From: Nocardia sp. | GTDB lineage: Bacteria > Actinomycetota > Actinomycetes > Mycobacteriales > Mycobacteriaceae | NCBI RefSeq assembly: GCF_025465275.1 | Contig: NZ_JAODNK010000181.1 | Span: 1-64,000, forward strand | DNA length: 64,000 bases | Direction of reading: 5' to 3' | Shown here: positions 49,374 through 58,172 of the stretch, in pieces | Layout: the number at the start of each line of letters is the position of its first letter | Position numbering within the stretch: the first letter of the stretch is position 1 | The notes under the pieces: generated by a model | Databases searched by the model: none | Told to the model about the DNA's origin: nothing | What the model saw: the letters and a program-made list of their open reading frames with translations, nothing else | Program-made: the position numbers and the translations under genes

Positions 49374-50690
49374 ATGACGACCGCAACCACCGGCGAAGTC
49401 CTCATCGATATCGACGATGTCGGTATGTCGTTCGACGGCGCGGCCGGCGAGCGCCTCAATGTGCTCGAACACGTGAATCTGCAATTGCGCGACGGGGAGA
49501 TCGTGGCGCTGCTGGGCCGCTCGGGCTCGGGCAAGTCCACGCTGCTGCGTGCGGTGGCCGGGCTGCTGGCCCCCACCAGCGGGCAGGTCCGCTATCGCGG
49601 CGCGCCGTTGACCGGCGCCAATCCCGGTGCGGCACTGGTGTTCCAGTCCTTCGCGCTGATGCCGTGGCTGACCGTGCAGGACAATGTGGAGCTGGGGTTG
49701 GCCGCGCGCGGCGTCGCTCCGGCGCAGCGCCGCCAGCGCGCTCTCGAGGCGATCGACCGGATCGGTTTGGACGGTTTCGAAACCGCCTATCCCAAGGAGC
49801 TTTCCGGCGGTATGCGCCAGCGCGTGGGGTTCGCGCGCGCTCTGGTGCTGGAGCCGGATCTGCTGCTGATGGATGAGCCGTTCTCGGCCCTGGATGTGCT
49901 GACGGCGGAGAATCTGCGCACCGAACTGGTGAATCTGTGGACCACCAAGGACTTTCCGACCCGCGCCATCTGCATCGTCACCCACAATATCGAGGAGGCC
50001 GTGCAACTGGCCGACCGTGTGGTGGTGCTGGGCGCCAATCCCGGTCACATCATCGCCGAGGTCGTCGTGGATCAGCCGCGCCCGCGCAATCGCCGCGCGC
50101 CCGGTTTCATCGCCATGGTCGATCAGATCTACGGGCTGCTCACCGGCCGCGATGCCGAAATCGCCGCCGCCACACCGGATACGGGCACCCCGTTCGCCAT
50201 CCCACTGCCCGATGCCTCGGTCGGCGGTATCGCGGGTCTGCTGGAATTGGTCTACGCCAAGGACGGTCGCGCCGATCTGCCGGTGATCGCCGACGAATTG
50301 AACTTCGAACTCGACGATCTGCTGCCCCTGGTCGATGCGGCCGCACTGCTGGGGTTCCTGATCGCCGATTCCGGCGACATCATCCTCACCAATGTGGGCG
50401 CGAACTTCACCACCGCCGACATCCAGACCAGCAAGAACCTCTTCGCCACCCAGGCCCGCCGCCGCGCTCCCCTGGTGCGCACCATCTGCAGCGCGCTGAT
50501 CGGCAGTTCCGACGGCAGCGCCCGCGCCGACTTCTTCCAGGATCTGCTGCGCCGCGGCTTCTCCGACGAGGATGCGCGCCGGCAATTGGAATTGGCCATC
50601 GAATGGGGCCGCTACGGCGAGTTGTTCGACTACGACACCGATTCCGGCCGCATTACCGCCGACCCGGCCGGTATGTCGGCCACCTCCTGA
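49374..50690 (+). CDS. ABC transporter ATPase with AAA-associated C-terminal domain
   Basis: A 438-residue ABC ATPase. Walker A GRSGSGKST (48-56), Q-loop VFQSFALMPW, signature LSGGMRQR, Walker B LLLMDEP and the H-loop VTHN are all intact. After residue 265 there is an extra domain of about 150 residues (GGIAGLLELVYAKDGRADLPVIADELN, DADFF-type winged-helix region, then DEDARRQLELAIEWGRYGELFDYD) matching the AAA-associated C-terminal domain known from uncharacterised transporters. It might sense a ligand. AAGGAG precedes the ATG 12 bp after the permease stop. One ATPase would serve both permease halves as a homodimer. Confidence 0.85.
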   Translation: MTTATTGEVLIDIDDVGMSFDGAAGERLNVLEHVNLQLRDGEIVALLGRSGSGKSTLLRAVAGLLAPTSGQVRYRGAPLTGANPGAALVFQSFALMPWLTVQDNVELGLAARGVAPAQRRQRALEAIDRIGLDGFETAYPKELSGGMRQRVGFARALVLEPDLLLMDEPFSALDVLTAENLRTELVNLWTTKDFPTRAICIVTHNIEEAVQLADRVVVLGANPGHIIAEVVVDQPRPRNRRAPGFIAMVDQIYGLLTGRDAEIAAATPDTGTPFAIPLPDASVGGIAGLLELVYAKDGRADLPVIADELNFELDDLLPLVDAAALLGFLIADSGDIILTNVGANFTTADIQTSKNLFATQARRRAPLVRTICSALIGSSDGSARADFFQDLLRRGFSDEDARRQLELAIEWGRYGELFDYDTDSGRITADPAGMSATS

Positions 50691-50697
50691 AACGAGC

Positions 50698-50732
50698 GTA
50701 GCCGGACCGCTCGAGGGGAGCGGCCCGGCTAC
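50698..50732. terminator. Strong hairpin after the M-box operon
   Basis: GTAGCCGG-A-CCGCTC (50698-50712) pairs with GAGCGG-C-CCGGCTAC (50718-50732), 14 pairs with one A/C mismatch and a 5-nt loop. It sits between convergent genes and likely ends both transcripts. Confidence 0.65.
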
Positions 50733-50749
50733 GAGAGGTGTAGCGATCG

Positions 50750-52282
50750 CTAGTGCACGGCGATCGCCGGAGCGTCGGCCAGTTCCGGGTTCTTCGGTTT
50801 GACCCGGGGCAGGAAGAACGCCGGGATCAGGGTGAGCAGCAGGATGACCAGTGCGACCACGAAGGTGTGGCCGAAAGCCTGTGCGCCATCGGCGAATCCC
50901 CGAGACAGCTCGTCCGGCGGTATCTTGCCCGCGAGTTCCGGGCTGTAGCGCGAGGCGATGGCCGCACCCGCCAGTGGGCGGTGATTGAGCAGGGTCGTGA
51001 GCACCACGGAAATCGTTGCGGTGCCGATGGATCCGGCCGTCTGGTTGACGATATTCATCAGCGTCGAACCGCGAGCCACCTGACCGTGGGTCAAGGTCTG
51101 GATAGCGGCGGTCATGGTCGGCATCATGGTGCAGCCCATGCCCAGACCCATGACGAACAGCGCCGCACACAGCGCCACGTACGGGGTGTCGGACTTGACC
51201 TGGGTCAGGAATGCCATGCCCAGCACCATGACACCGATACCGGTGAGCACGATCTTGCCCGGACCCATCTTGTCGACGAGCCGGCCCGCGATCGGCATGG
51301 TCAGCATGGCGCCCAAACCCTGTGGGGCGATGAGCAGACCGGCCGCGAGGGTCGATTCCCCGCGCACCTGCTGCAGATAACTGGGCAGCAGCAGACCCGA
51401 CCCGAAGAACGCCATGGCGAACAAGGTCATGGTCAGCACGGCGTAGCGCAAGGATTTGTTCTGGAACAGGTGCAGATCGATCAGTGGATGTTCGGTGCGC
51501 AGCGCATGGAAGACGAACGCCACCAGCAGTAGCGCGCCGACGATCGCCGGTATGAGCACCTTCGCCGCCAGGACGGTGCCCTCACCCGGAATCGAGGACA
51601 CACCGAACAGGAACAGTGCCAGGCCCGGTGAGGCCAGCAGCATGCCGAGGAAGTCGAAACTCTCCGACGGTTCGGGCCGGTCGGCGTCGAACACGATCCA
51701 CGCCAATGCCAGCGCGATAATGCCGATCGGCACATTGATGAGGAAGATCCAGTGCCAGCTGAAGCTGTCGATCAGCCAGCCGCCCAGAATCGGGCCGGCG
51801 ATGGGGCCCAGCAGCATCGGCACGCCCAGCACCGCCATGACGCGGCCGATGCGCTGCGGGCCGGCCGCGTGAGTCATGATCGTCATGCCCAGCGGCATGA
51901 GCATGCCGCCGCCGAGGCCCTGGATCACACGGAATCCGATGAGCGAGCTGATATTCCACGCGAAGCTGCACAGGATGGAGCCGAGCACGAAGAAGATCAG
52001 GGCCGCCATGTAGAGGCGTTTGGTACCGAATCGGTCTGCCGCCCAGCCGGTGAGCGGAATGACGGTGGCCAGCGCGAGGGTGTAGCCGGTCATAGACCAG
52101 GCCGCGACGGCGTAGGTGGTGCTGAAATCGTGCTGGAACGTGGGAATCGCCACGGTCACGACGGTCACATCGAGGATCGACATGATGGCGCCCAGCACCA
52201 CGACGCCGGCAATCTTGAAGACGCGGGCGTCCAATTTATCGTTGGCCGAATCCGCGGCCTGTATATCCGGAGGGGTGGTCAC
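50750..52282 (-). CDS. MFS drug exporter, DHA2 (EmrB/QacA) family
   Basis: A 510-residue membrane protein with about 14 helices. LDVTVVTVAIPTFQHDF after TM1, GWAADRFGTKRLY in loop 2-3, VIQGLGGGMLMP in TM4 and the TM5 motif GPIAGPILGGWLID identify a DHA2 proton antiporter for drugs or lipids. The GTG at 52282 overlaps the stop of a small upstream frame (GTGA), which hints at translational coupling; no good Shine-Dalgarno is seen otherwise. It is convergent with the ABC operon. Confidence 0.9.
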   Translation of the reverse strand: MTTPPDIQAADSANDKLDARVFKIAGVVVLGAIMSILDVTVVTVAIPTFQHDFSTTYAVAAWSMTGYTLALATVIPLTGWAADRFGTKRLYMAALIFFVLGSILCSFAWNISSLIGFRVIQGLGGGMLMPLGMTIMTHAAGPQRIGRVMAVLGVPMLLGPIAGPILGGWLIDSFSWHWIFLINVPIGIIALALAWIVFDADRPEPSESFDFLGMLLASPGLALFLFGVSSIPGEGTVLAAKVLIPAIVGALLLVAFVFHALRTEHPLIDLHLFQNKSLRYAVLTMTLFAMAFFGSGLLLPSYLQQVRGESTLAAGLLIAPQGLGAMLTMPIAGRLVDKMGPGKIVLTGIGVMVLGMAFLTQVKSDTPYVALCAALFVMGLGMGCTMMPTMTAAIQTLTHGQVARGSTLMNIVNQTAGSIGTATISVVLTTLLNHRPLAGAAIASRYSPELAGKIPPDELSRGFADGAQAFGHTFVVALVILLLTLIPAFFLPRVKPKNPELADAPAIAVH

Positions 52283-52500
52283 CGCTTCAGCCTGCCAGCT
52301 CGACCGCCAGGGAACCAGATCGATTTCACATCGACACGCGCAGGCATATTTTCGGCACCTTTCACGAGAGCGGGAGCGGGCGACCGTTGTTGTTGCCGGA
52401 CAATGTTCACCGCGATTGCTTCCGCGGCCACCTCGGCGCATTCCCGAAGCTCCGAGATGGTTCTCGGATTCTGTTCCAGCGCAATGGTTTTGCCGCCCAC
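52279..52500 (-). CDS. Possible small protein coupled to the MFS gene
   Basis: A 73-residue frame starting at a GTG at 52500 ends in a TGA that overlaps the MFS GTG start. The amino-acid pattern (IALEQNPRTISELRECAEVAAEAIAVNIVRQ in parts) is helix-like and protein-like, not a typical high-GC artefact. No relative is recognised and its own ribosome site is weak. If it is real, it lies at the head of the MFS transcript; otherwise this 430-bp gap is the MFS leader. Confidence 0.3.
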   Translation of the reverse strand: MGGKTIALEQNPRTISELRECAEVAAEAIAVNIVRQQQRSPAPALVKGAENMPARVDVKSIWFPGGRAGRLKR

Positions 52501-52714
52501 GGGGGCGGTGTCACGAGGTGGGTAGCCAGGGCCAAGGACGATATCCTTTCGTCACTGCGAAACACGATCGCCGCTCGGCGGCCCCCAAATGATACCGAGT
52601 GGTCGCAAAGCTTCAGTTATCAATTTGGTCGCAAAATCAGACCGCACGGTCCGGCCAGTGGCCGCCACGCCAACTACGCTGGTACTTCACCGTAAATACA
52701 AGGAGTTGGCCGCG

Positions 52715-52948
52715 ATGTCCGACCCGGTACTGGGACTGACCGGTACGCTGACGACGCCGATCCGGGGCGAGCACATGCTCGGAGAGGTGCTGGTCGCAAT
52801 CCGAGGGGGAACAGAGCTGTACATCGCACGAGCCGACCAGGTGATCGACACCGGCGCCAGCGTGCTGGTGGTGGCCGTGCATCCGGGGCGGATCGTGGAT
52901 GTGGTGCCGTGGATTCCACTCCCGGACGACCATCGTGGGGATTTCTGA
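52715..52948 (+). CDS. Short NfeD-like OB-fold protein
   Basis: A 77-residue protein resembling only the C-terminal OB-fold domain of NfeD: GLTGTLTTPIRG, GEVLVAIRGGTELYIARAD, then GASVLVVAVHPGRIVDVVPW. NfeD proteins pair with flotillin-type SPFH proteins in membrane microdomains. Full-length NfeD carries membrane helices and often a protease; these are absent here. AAGGAG precedes the ATG at 52715. The SPFH gene follows after 19 bp, the classic nfeD-flotillin order, so the two probably work together. Confidence 0.75.
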   Translation: MSDPVLGLTGTLTTPIRGEHMLGEVLVAIRGGTELYIARADQVIDTGASVLVVAVHPGRIVDVVPWIPLPDDHRGDF

Positions 52949-52967
52949 GACATCGAGGGAGACAACA

Positions 52968-54068
52968 GTGCTGGGTTACCATGTGCCCGATCCGGACGAG
53001 GCAATGCTCGTCAGTGGTGGCGGGCCCAAGGAAAATGCGCCGTTTCGGGTGGTGATCGGACACGGCACCTGGGTGTTGCCGTTGTTCCGGAAGGTCAGCT
53101 TCCTGTCACTGGCCATGTTCGAATCCGAAATCCAGGAACGCTGCGTCACCACACAGGCCATCCAGCTCGATGTGCGGGCGGTCATCGCGTTCAAGGTCGC
53201 CAATGACACACAGTCGATAGTCAATGCGGCACAACGGTTCCTGTCCGAGCAGGAGCGGGAGATGTCGGTACTGACCGGGCGCATCTTCTCCGGGCACCTG
53301 CGCTCGATCGTCGGCTCGATGACGGTCGAGGAGATCATCCGGGAACGGCAGAAGCTCGCCGATCAGGTGCTGCTGGCTTCCAAGGTGGAGATGGGCAATA
53401 TCGGGCTGTCGGTCGATTCCTTCCAGATCCAGTCCATCGACGACAACAATCTCGGCTATATCACCGCACTCGCGGCCCCGCACAATGCCGCGATCCAGCG
53501 CGATGCGCAGATCGCGCAGGCCGCCGCCGCCCAGGCCGCGGCCCAGGCCGAACAGGAATCGCTGCGCCGGCAGGCCGAATACGCCCGCGAGACCTCGATC
53601 CTGCGCGCGCAATATCAGCAGGACATCGACAAGGCCAATGCCGAAGCGGCACAGTCGGGTCCGCTCGCCCAGGCCGTCGCCCTGCAGGGCGTGCTGACCG
53701 CCCAGGCCGAGCAGGCACGCAAGCAGTCGGAGCTGCGCGAGCAGCAGTTGCAGGCCGAAGTGGTGAAACCTGCTCTGGCAGAGGCGGAACGGGTGCGCAT
53801 CCTGGCTGTCGCCGAAGCCGATCGCACGCGCATCCAGGCCGAGGCGGCCTCCTCCAATAACCGCATCGCGCTCGATCAGCTGCTCATCGAACAGCTTCCG
53901 GAGATCGTGAAGGCGGCCTCGGCGGGGCTGGCGAATGCCAATCTGACCGTGCTGAATGGTCCCGAAGGCGTGGGCGAACTCGTCAACGGCATGGTGGGCC
54001 AGGGCCTTACGGTTTTCAATTCGTTACAAAAGGCACTTTCTTCCAATAATGATCGTGCTGCGGACTAG
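52968..54068 (+). CDS. Flotillin-like SPFH-domain protein
   Basis: A 366-residue protein. An N-terminal SPFH (prohibitin-homology) domain (about 1-185) is followed by a long alanine/glutamate/glutamine-rich coiled coil (QAAAAQAAAQAEQESLRRQAEYARET region to QAEAASSNNRIALDQ) and a short C-terminal tail, the flotillin layout. There is no transmembrane helix; flotillins attach by the N-terminal domain and oligomerise at the membrane. GGGAG lies before the GTG at 52968. It forms an operon with the NfeD-like gene and probably organises envelope microdomains. Confidence 0.85.
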   Translation: MLGYHVPDPDEAMLVSGGGPKENAPFRVVIGHGTWVLPLFRKVSFLSLAMFESEIQERCVTTQAIQLDVRAVIAFKVANDTQSIVNAAQRFLSEQEREMSVLTGRIFSGHLRSIVGSMTVEEIIRERQKLADQVLLASKVEMGNIGLSVDSFQIQSIDDNNLGYITALAAPHNAAIQRDAQIAQAAAAQAAAQAEQESLRRQAEYARETSILRAQYQQDIDKANAEAAQSGPLAQAVALQGVLTAQAEQARKQSELREQQLQAEVVKPALAEAERVRILAVAEADRTRIQAEAASSNNRIALDQLLIEQLPEIVKAASAGLANANLTVLNGPEGVGELVNGMVGQGLTVFNSLQKALSSNNDRAAD

Positions 54069-54111
54069 GCTTGCCGCAAGAGGGACGCGGCGACGAGGAG
54101 CAGGTGTTTAG

Positions 54112-54507
54112 GTGTCCATCGGGAAATTGGTGTCGTTCGACAGCTCTCGGGGGTTCGGTTTCATCCGTCCGGAAGACGGCGGGCCGGACGTGTTCGTTCA
54201 TGTGAACGACATCGGGCTGGATGAAGACGAATTGCGGCAGGGGCGGGTGTTCGAATTCGACGTGACCGAGGGCGATCGGGGGCCCAAGGCCATCAATCTC
54301 GCTCTGGTCGCCGGTGCGCCGCCGCCGGTGCGCGCCCACAAGGTCAAGGATCGAGTCGGCGGCGGGCCACTCAGTGCCGCCGAACATCGCCGGCTCATTA
54401 CCGAACTGCTCCTGGATGCCAGCCCCGCGCTCACCGCCGGGGAAATACTGACCATCCGGGACAGGCTGACGGCATTCGCCGATCAGCACGGCTGGCTCGA
54501 AAGCTGA
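54112..54507 (+). CDS. Cold-shock-domain protein with C-terminal extension
   Basis: A 131-residue nucleic-acid-binding protein. The first 65 residues are a cold-shock OB fold: GKLVSFDSSRGFGFIRPEDGGPDVFVHV contains RNP1 (RGFGFI) and RNP2 (VFVHV). The last 55 residues are an extra helical region (EHRRLITELLLDASPALTAGEILTIRDRLTAFADQHGWLE) absent from ordinary 67-residue Csp proteins. GAGGAG lies upstream of the GTG. The extension suggests a role other than general cold-shock antitermination; the partner is unknown. An 11-bp CTTGCCGCAAG palindrome, half of an RAE, lies 31 bp upstream. Confidence 0.85.
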   Translation: MSIGKLVSFDSSRGFGFIRPEDGGPDVFVHVNDIGLDEDELRQGRVFEFDVTEGDRGPKAINLALVAGAPPPVRAHKVKDRVGGGPLSAAEHRRLITELLLDASPALTAGEILTIRDRLTAFADQHGWLES

Positions 54508-54621
54508 GCAGTACCGCGAAACAGACCGGTACGGCCGTACGATCTTCGTGGGAGGCAGCCGACCGGTGAGTTTCGGCCGGTCGCGCCGTCTACCTGGGTG
54601 AACCCAACCCGAGGAGGTCGT

Positions 54622-55737
54622 GTGAAGCTGCCCGTAATGCCACCGGTCAAACCGATGCTGGCCAAGTCGGTCTCGGCCCTGCCGCGCGAGGAAGGACTGC
54701 GCTACGAACCCAAGTGGGACGGGTTCCGGTGCATCGTATTCCGCGACGGGGACGAGATCGAACTCGGATCGCGTAATGATCGCCCGCTGACCCGGTACTT
54801 TCCGGAACTGGTGGAGATCTTCCGCAAACTGCTGCCGCAGCAGTGCGTGATCGACGGCGAGATCGTCGTGGTCACCGAAAACGGCCTGGATTTCGACACC
54901 CTGCAGCAGCGGCTGCATCCGGCGGCCTCGCGGGTGAACAAGCTGGCGGTGGAGACTCCGGCCAGTTTTGTCGGCTTCGATCTGCTGGCGCTCGGGGACC
55001 GCGACCTCACCGAGGAGCCGTTCTCGCAGCGACGGCGACTGCTCGAGACCGTGCTCGAGCGTGGCGGCGAAGGCGCGGGTGAAGGCGGGGTCACCCGCAT
55101 TCATCTCACACCCCTCACCGATGATCCGGACGTGGCGCAGGACTGGTTCACCCGGTTCGAGGGCGCGGGCTTCGACGGGGTGATGGTGAAGGCCGCGGAT
55201 CTGGCGTACCTGCAGGACAAGCGGGTCATGTTCAAGGTCAAGCACGAGCGCACCGCCGATTGTGTGGTCGCCGGATTTCGCTGGCACAAGGACGGCGAAG
55301 GTGTCGGCTCGCTGCTGCTGGGGCTCTTCGACGCCGAGGGCAATCTGCATCATGTCGGGGTGGCCAGCAGTTTCACCGCCGCCCGCCGCAAGGAACTCGT
55401 CGGCGAGCTGGCACCGTTGCGTGTCGGCGCGCTCGACAACCATCCCTGGCGCGAGTGGGCGGACGCGGCCGCGCAAGCGCGGGCCGACGGCAAAATGCCG
55501 GGCGGAGTGAGCCGTTGGACCGGCGGCAAGGATCTGTCCTGGGAACCGTTGCGGCCCGAACTGGTCGCCGAAGTCCGCTATGAGCATGTGATGGCCGGAC
55601 GTTTCCGGCACGGCGGCAGGCTCGCGCGTTTCCGCACCGACCGCACACCCGAGTCGTGCACCTACGCCCAGCTCGACGAGGTCGCCCCGGCCGAACTGTC
55701 GGCCATCTTCGATGAGGCGAAAGGTACTGCGCGATGA
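54622..55737 (+). CDS. ligC: ATP-dependent DNA ligase, LigC type
   Basis: A 371-residue ATP-dependent DNA ligase. The adenylated lysine is Lys31 in EPKWDGFR (motif I); IDGEIVV is motif III, FDLLALGDRD and GFDGVMVKAADLAYLQDKR are motifs IIIa and IV, and MFKVKHERTADCVVAGFRWH carries motif V. The C-terminal OB fold is normal. No polymerase or nuclease domain is attached, so it is LigC rather than LigD. The GTG at 54622 has GAGGAGG upstream. It overlaps the primase-polymerase gene by 4 bp; in mycobacteria the equivalent pair works in excision repair. Confidence 0.9.
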   Translation: MKLPVMPPVKPMLAKSVSALPREEGLRYEPKWDGFRCIVFRDGDEIELGSRNDRPLTRYFPELVEIFRKLLPQQCVIDGEIVVVTENGLDFDTLQQRLHPAASRVNKLAVETPASFVGFDLLALGDRDLTEEPFSQRRRLLETVLERGGEGAGEGGVTRIHLTPLTDDPDVAQDWFTRFEGAGFDGVMVKAADLAYLQDKRVMFKVKHERTADCVVAGFRWHKDGEGVGSLLLGLFDAEGNLHHVGVASSFTAARRKELVGELAPLRVGALDNHPWREWADAAAQARADGKMPGGVSRWTGGKDLSWEPLRPELVAEVRYEHVMAGRFRHGGRLARFRTDRTPESCTYAQLDEVAPAELSAIFDEAKGTAR

Positions 55738-56807
55738 GCGATTCCATCGAGATCGAGGTGGACGGCCGCAGCGTCACCCTGTCGAGCCCCGACAAGATCT
55801 ACTTCTCCAAACGCGGTGAGACCAAACAGGATCTGGCCAATTACTATCTCGCGGTCGCCGAACCGATCATGCGCACCATCAAGGATCGCCCCGTACTGCT
55901 CGAGCGCTATCCCGAGGGGGCGGGCGGCAAGTCGTGGTTCCAGAAGCGGGTCCCGAAATCGGTGCCGGACTGGTTGCAGACCACGGTCGTATCCACCCCG
56001 AACGGAACCACCAGCGACGCCCTGGTCGCCGCCGATATGGCACATATCCTGTGGGCAGTGAACCTGGGCTGCTTGGGTTTTCACGTCTGGCCCACCCATG
56101 CCGGTGCAGATCTGGTGAGCACCGCGCCGCCGGTTCTCGATGCCGCCGGCGCCGTGCTGCCGCCCACCGGCGTCACCGATGAGCTGCGCATCGACCTGGA
56201 TCCCTCCCCCGGCATCAGTTTCGACGATCTGCGCGCCGCCGCCGTACACACCCGCGACTTGTGCGGCGAACTCGGTATCGACGTGCGCGTGAAAACCTCC
56301 GGCTCCCGCGGCCTGCACCTGTACGCCATGCTCGAACCGCAGTGGGACGGTTACCAAGTGCGTTCGGCCGCAGTGGCATTGGCCCGCGAACTCGAACGCC
56401 GCCACCCCGACACCATCACCGCCCAGTGGTGGAAGGAGGAACGCGGCTCCCGCGTCTTCGTCGACTTCAACCAGAACGCCCCGCACAAAACAGTTTTCGG
56501 CGCCTGGTGCGTGCGCCCGAAGGTCGGCGCGCAGGTCTCCACCCCCATCAGCTGGGACGCGCTCGCCTCGGTCACCAACGACGATATGACCATCGCGACC
56601 GTCCCCGCGCGCCTCGCCGAACTGGGCGACCCCTGGGCCGACCGCACCCCGCAATCCCTCACGCCCCTGCTGGAAATGTCCGACAAGGACATGGCCGCCG
56701 GGTTGATGGACGCCCCGTGGCCACCGCAATATCCGAAAATGCCGAACGAGCCGTCCCGCGTGCAACCCAGCCGCGCCCGCAAGGACAGTGACTCGGCCCC
56801 GCAATGA
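55734..56807 (+). CDS. LigD-like primase-polymerase (Prim-PolC type)
   Basis: A 357-residue archaeo-eukaryotic primase-type polymerase like the LigD polymerase domain, encoded alone. The catalytic aspartates are Asp154 and Asp156 in RIDLDPS; KTSGSRGLHLY and the late VFVDFNQNAPHKTVFGAWCVRP are standard. Such enzymes prefer ribonucleotides and fill short gaps. The length and layout match the stand-alone mycobacterial enzyme that pairs with LigC. The ATG overlaps the ligC stop (ATGA), so ligase and polymerase are made together for gap-filling repair. Confidence 0.85.
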   Translation: MSDSIEIEVDGRSVTLSSPDKIYFSKRGETKQDLANYYLAVAEPIMRTIKDRPVLLERYPEGAGGKSWFQKRVPKSVPDWLQTTVVSTPNGTTSDALVAADMAHILWAVNLGCLGFHVWPTHAGADLVSTAPPVLDAAGAVLPPTGVTDELRIDLDPSPGISFDDLRAAAVHTRDLCGELGIDVRVKTSGSRGLHLYAMLEPQWDGYQVRSAAVALARELERRHPDTITAQWWKEERGSRVFVDFNQNAPHKTVFGAWCVRPKVGAQVSTPISWDALASVTNDDMTIATVPARLAELGDPWADRTPQSLTPLLEMSDKDMAAGLMDAPWPPQYPKMPNEPSRVQPSRARKDSDSAPQ

Positions 56808-56810
56808 CCG

Positions 56811-57098
56811 GTGCGCGCCGCCGTCTGCAAGAGCGATGATGGATTGGTGGCAACAGAGCGGGTGCGAGTGCGGTGCGTCCTGGTATTCGGCGACAGCGAC
56901 AGCGCCCTCGCCTACCTCGAAACCCCCTGGCATCCCGCGCGCACACCCCTGGGCTGGCCCGCCGCCCAGATCGCCACCCAGGCCGGCCTGCCCGCCAACG
57001 AACTACCCGGCCGCGAATTCTGGGCCGACGCCGACCGCGAACCTGACCAGTCGCTGACCCTTTCGGGCTTCCTGCTGGTCCACGACCCGCGCCTCTAG
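56811..57098 (+). CDS. Small hypothetical protein following the repair operon
   Basis: A 95-residue frame beginning 4 bp after the polymerase stop with a GTG but no separate ribosome site. The composition is normal (VLVFGDSDSALAYLETPWH, ANELPGREFWADADREPDQ, LSGFLLVHDPRL). I recognise no domain. The real start could be one of the internal GTG codons near 56850. Position suggests that it is co-translated with the primase-polymerase, but a role in repair is only inference. Confidence 0.55.
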   Translation: MRAAVCKSDDGLVATERVRVRCVLVFGDSDSALAYLETPWHPARTPLGWPAAQIATQAGLPANELPGREFWADADREPDQSLTLSGFLLVHDPRL

Positions 57099-57397
57099 AG
57101 CGCTGCCCGGAGGTGGACATCGACTTCCGGCAGTAGTCGGCGAAATCCACGTTCGAGATATCGCCTGATAGAGGGTGATTCGGGCGGTTCCGGCCGAGAG
57201 TTCATGTCGCTGACGTTGTTGATCGGGTGCTCGACGGCGTCGCGGCCTTTACCGTGTCGTCGTCCAGCTTCCGAGCCGGGCGCACGTGCCAGGTTCCGAC
57301 CGATCCGGTGCGGTGGAATCCAACCGATGTCCGGATCGACATGTCCGTCTCGACGTCTCACACGGGAGATTTCTCGAACGAGACGAGGCGAGTTGGA

Positions 57398-58066
57398 ATG
57401 CGTCAGAACAAGCAAACGTCCACGTTGCTCGGATGTGGTGTCGTCGCAGGGCCCCTGTTCCTCGCGGCGGTGCTGATCCAGGCCGCCACGCGAACCGGAT
57501 TCGAGCTGGGGCGGCACCCGATCAGCCTGTTGAGCCTAGGGCCGCTGGGCTGGATCCAGATGGCGAACTTCATCGCCGCGGGCGTGCTGTTTGCTGCCTG
57601 CGGGGTGGGTCTGCGCCGAGAGGGATTGGCAGGCAAGGTAATTCCGGTGGCGGTGGCGGCGTTCGGTGCCGGGTTGATCGTGGCGGGGATATTCGTCACC
57701 GACCCGGGCGCCGGGTTTCCGCCGGGCGCACCGGACGGCGCGCCCGCGCATATGAGCTGGCACGGAATCCTGCACGAGGTGGGCTTCAGCGTGGCCCAAT
57801 TCGGGTGGCTGGTGCTGGCGATCGCGCTGATTCGCCGTGCGAGGACCCGGCGCTGGCGGTGGATCCTCGCGCCGGTGCTCGTACTGGTCCTGGTCGCGTG
57901 GCCGAGCACGTCCGGATTGAGCGTGCGGCTGCTGCTCGCGACGGCGGTCGAGTTCGCGGCTGTCGCAGTGTTTGTGGTTCCGGCGAATCGATCCATCACG
58001 CGCCCAGCCCGCATGACGGCCAGTCCGAGCGCCGGGCAACCAGATCTGCCCAGCGCCAGGGCATAA
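57398..58066 (+). CDS. DUF998 membrane protein
   Basis: A 222-residue membrane protein with about six helices and the DUF998 pattern: an early GPLFLAAVLIQAATR, HPISLLSLGPLGWIQMANFI, then GIFVTDPGAGFPPG and a loop HGILHEVGFSVAQFGW. The function of the family is unknown. The ATG at 57398 follows GGCGAG and gives the right N-terminus; an open frame extends 170 bp upstream without coding character. The 300-bp gap before it (57099-57397) shows no gene. Confidence 0.8.
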   Translation: MRQNKQTSTLLGCGVVAGPLFLAAVLIQAATRTGFELGRHPISLLSLGPLGWIQMANFIAAGVLFAACGVGLRREGLAGKVIPVAVAAFGAGLIVAGIFVTDPGAGFPPGAPDGAPAHMSWHGILHEVGFSVAQFGWLVLAIALIRRARTRRWRWILAPVLVLVLVAWPSTSGLSVRLLLATAVEFAAVAVFVVPANRSITRPARMTASPSAGQPDLPSARA

Positions 58067-58172
58067 CAACGAGGCGGGCGCGCACCTGCTATCAGGACCA
58101 GCCGGGTCGGGGGTCGGCCCGCTGCCGGGCGCCCGAACTCGATCGCCGGGCAGACGGCCTGCGCTTGGACCG

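Noticed and set aside
47476..49386. A 636-codon frame antisense to the ABC permease
   Set aside because: It has no recognisable domain and is rich in His, Asp, Gly and Gln, mirroring hydrophobic codons of the permease on the other strand.
47632..50690. Annotating the ABC genes as nitrate, sulfonate or taurine transporter
   Set aside because: No substrate-binding protein or nitrogen/sulfur enzyme is linked, while an M-box and mgtC are. The family name does not fit the context.
54070..54080. CTTGCCGCAAG as a second rifamycin-associated element before the cold-shock-domain gene
   Set aside because: Only the inner core matches; the outer arms are lost, giving about 13 of 19 positions. It could be a chance palindrome.
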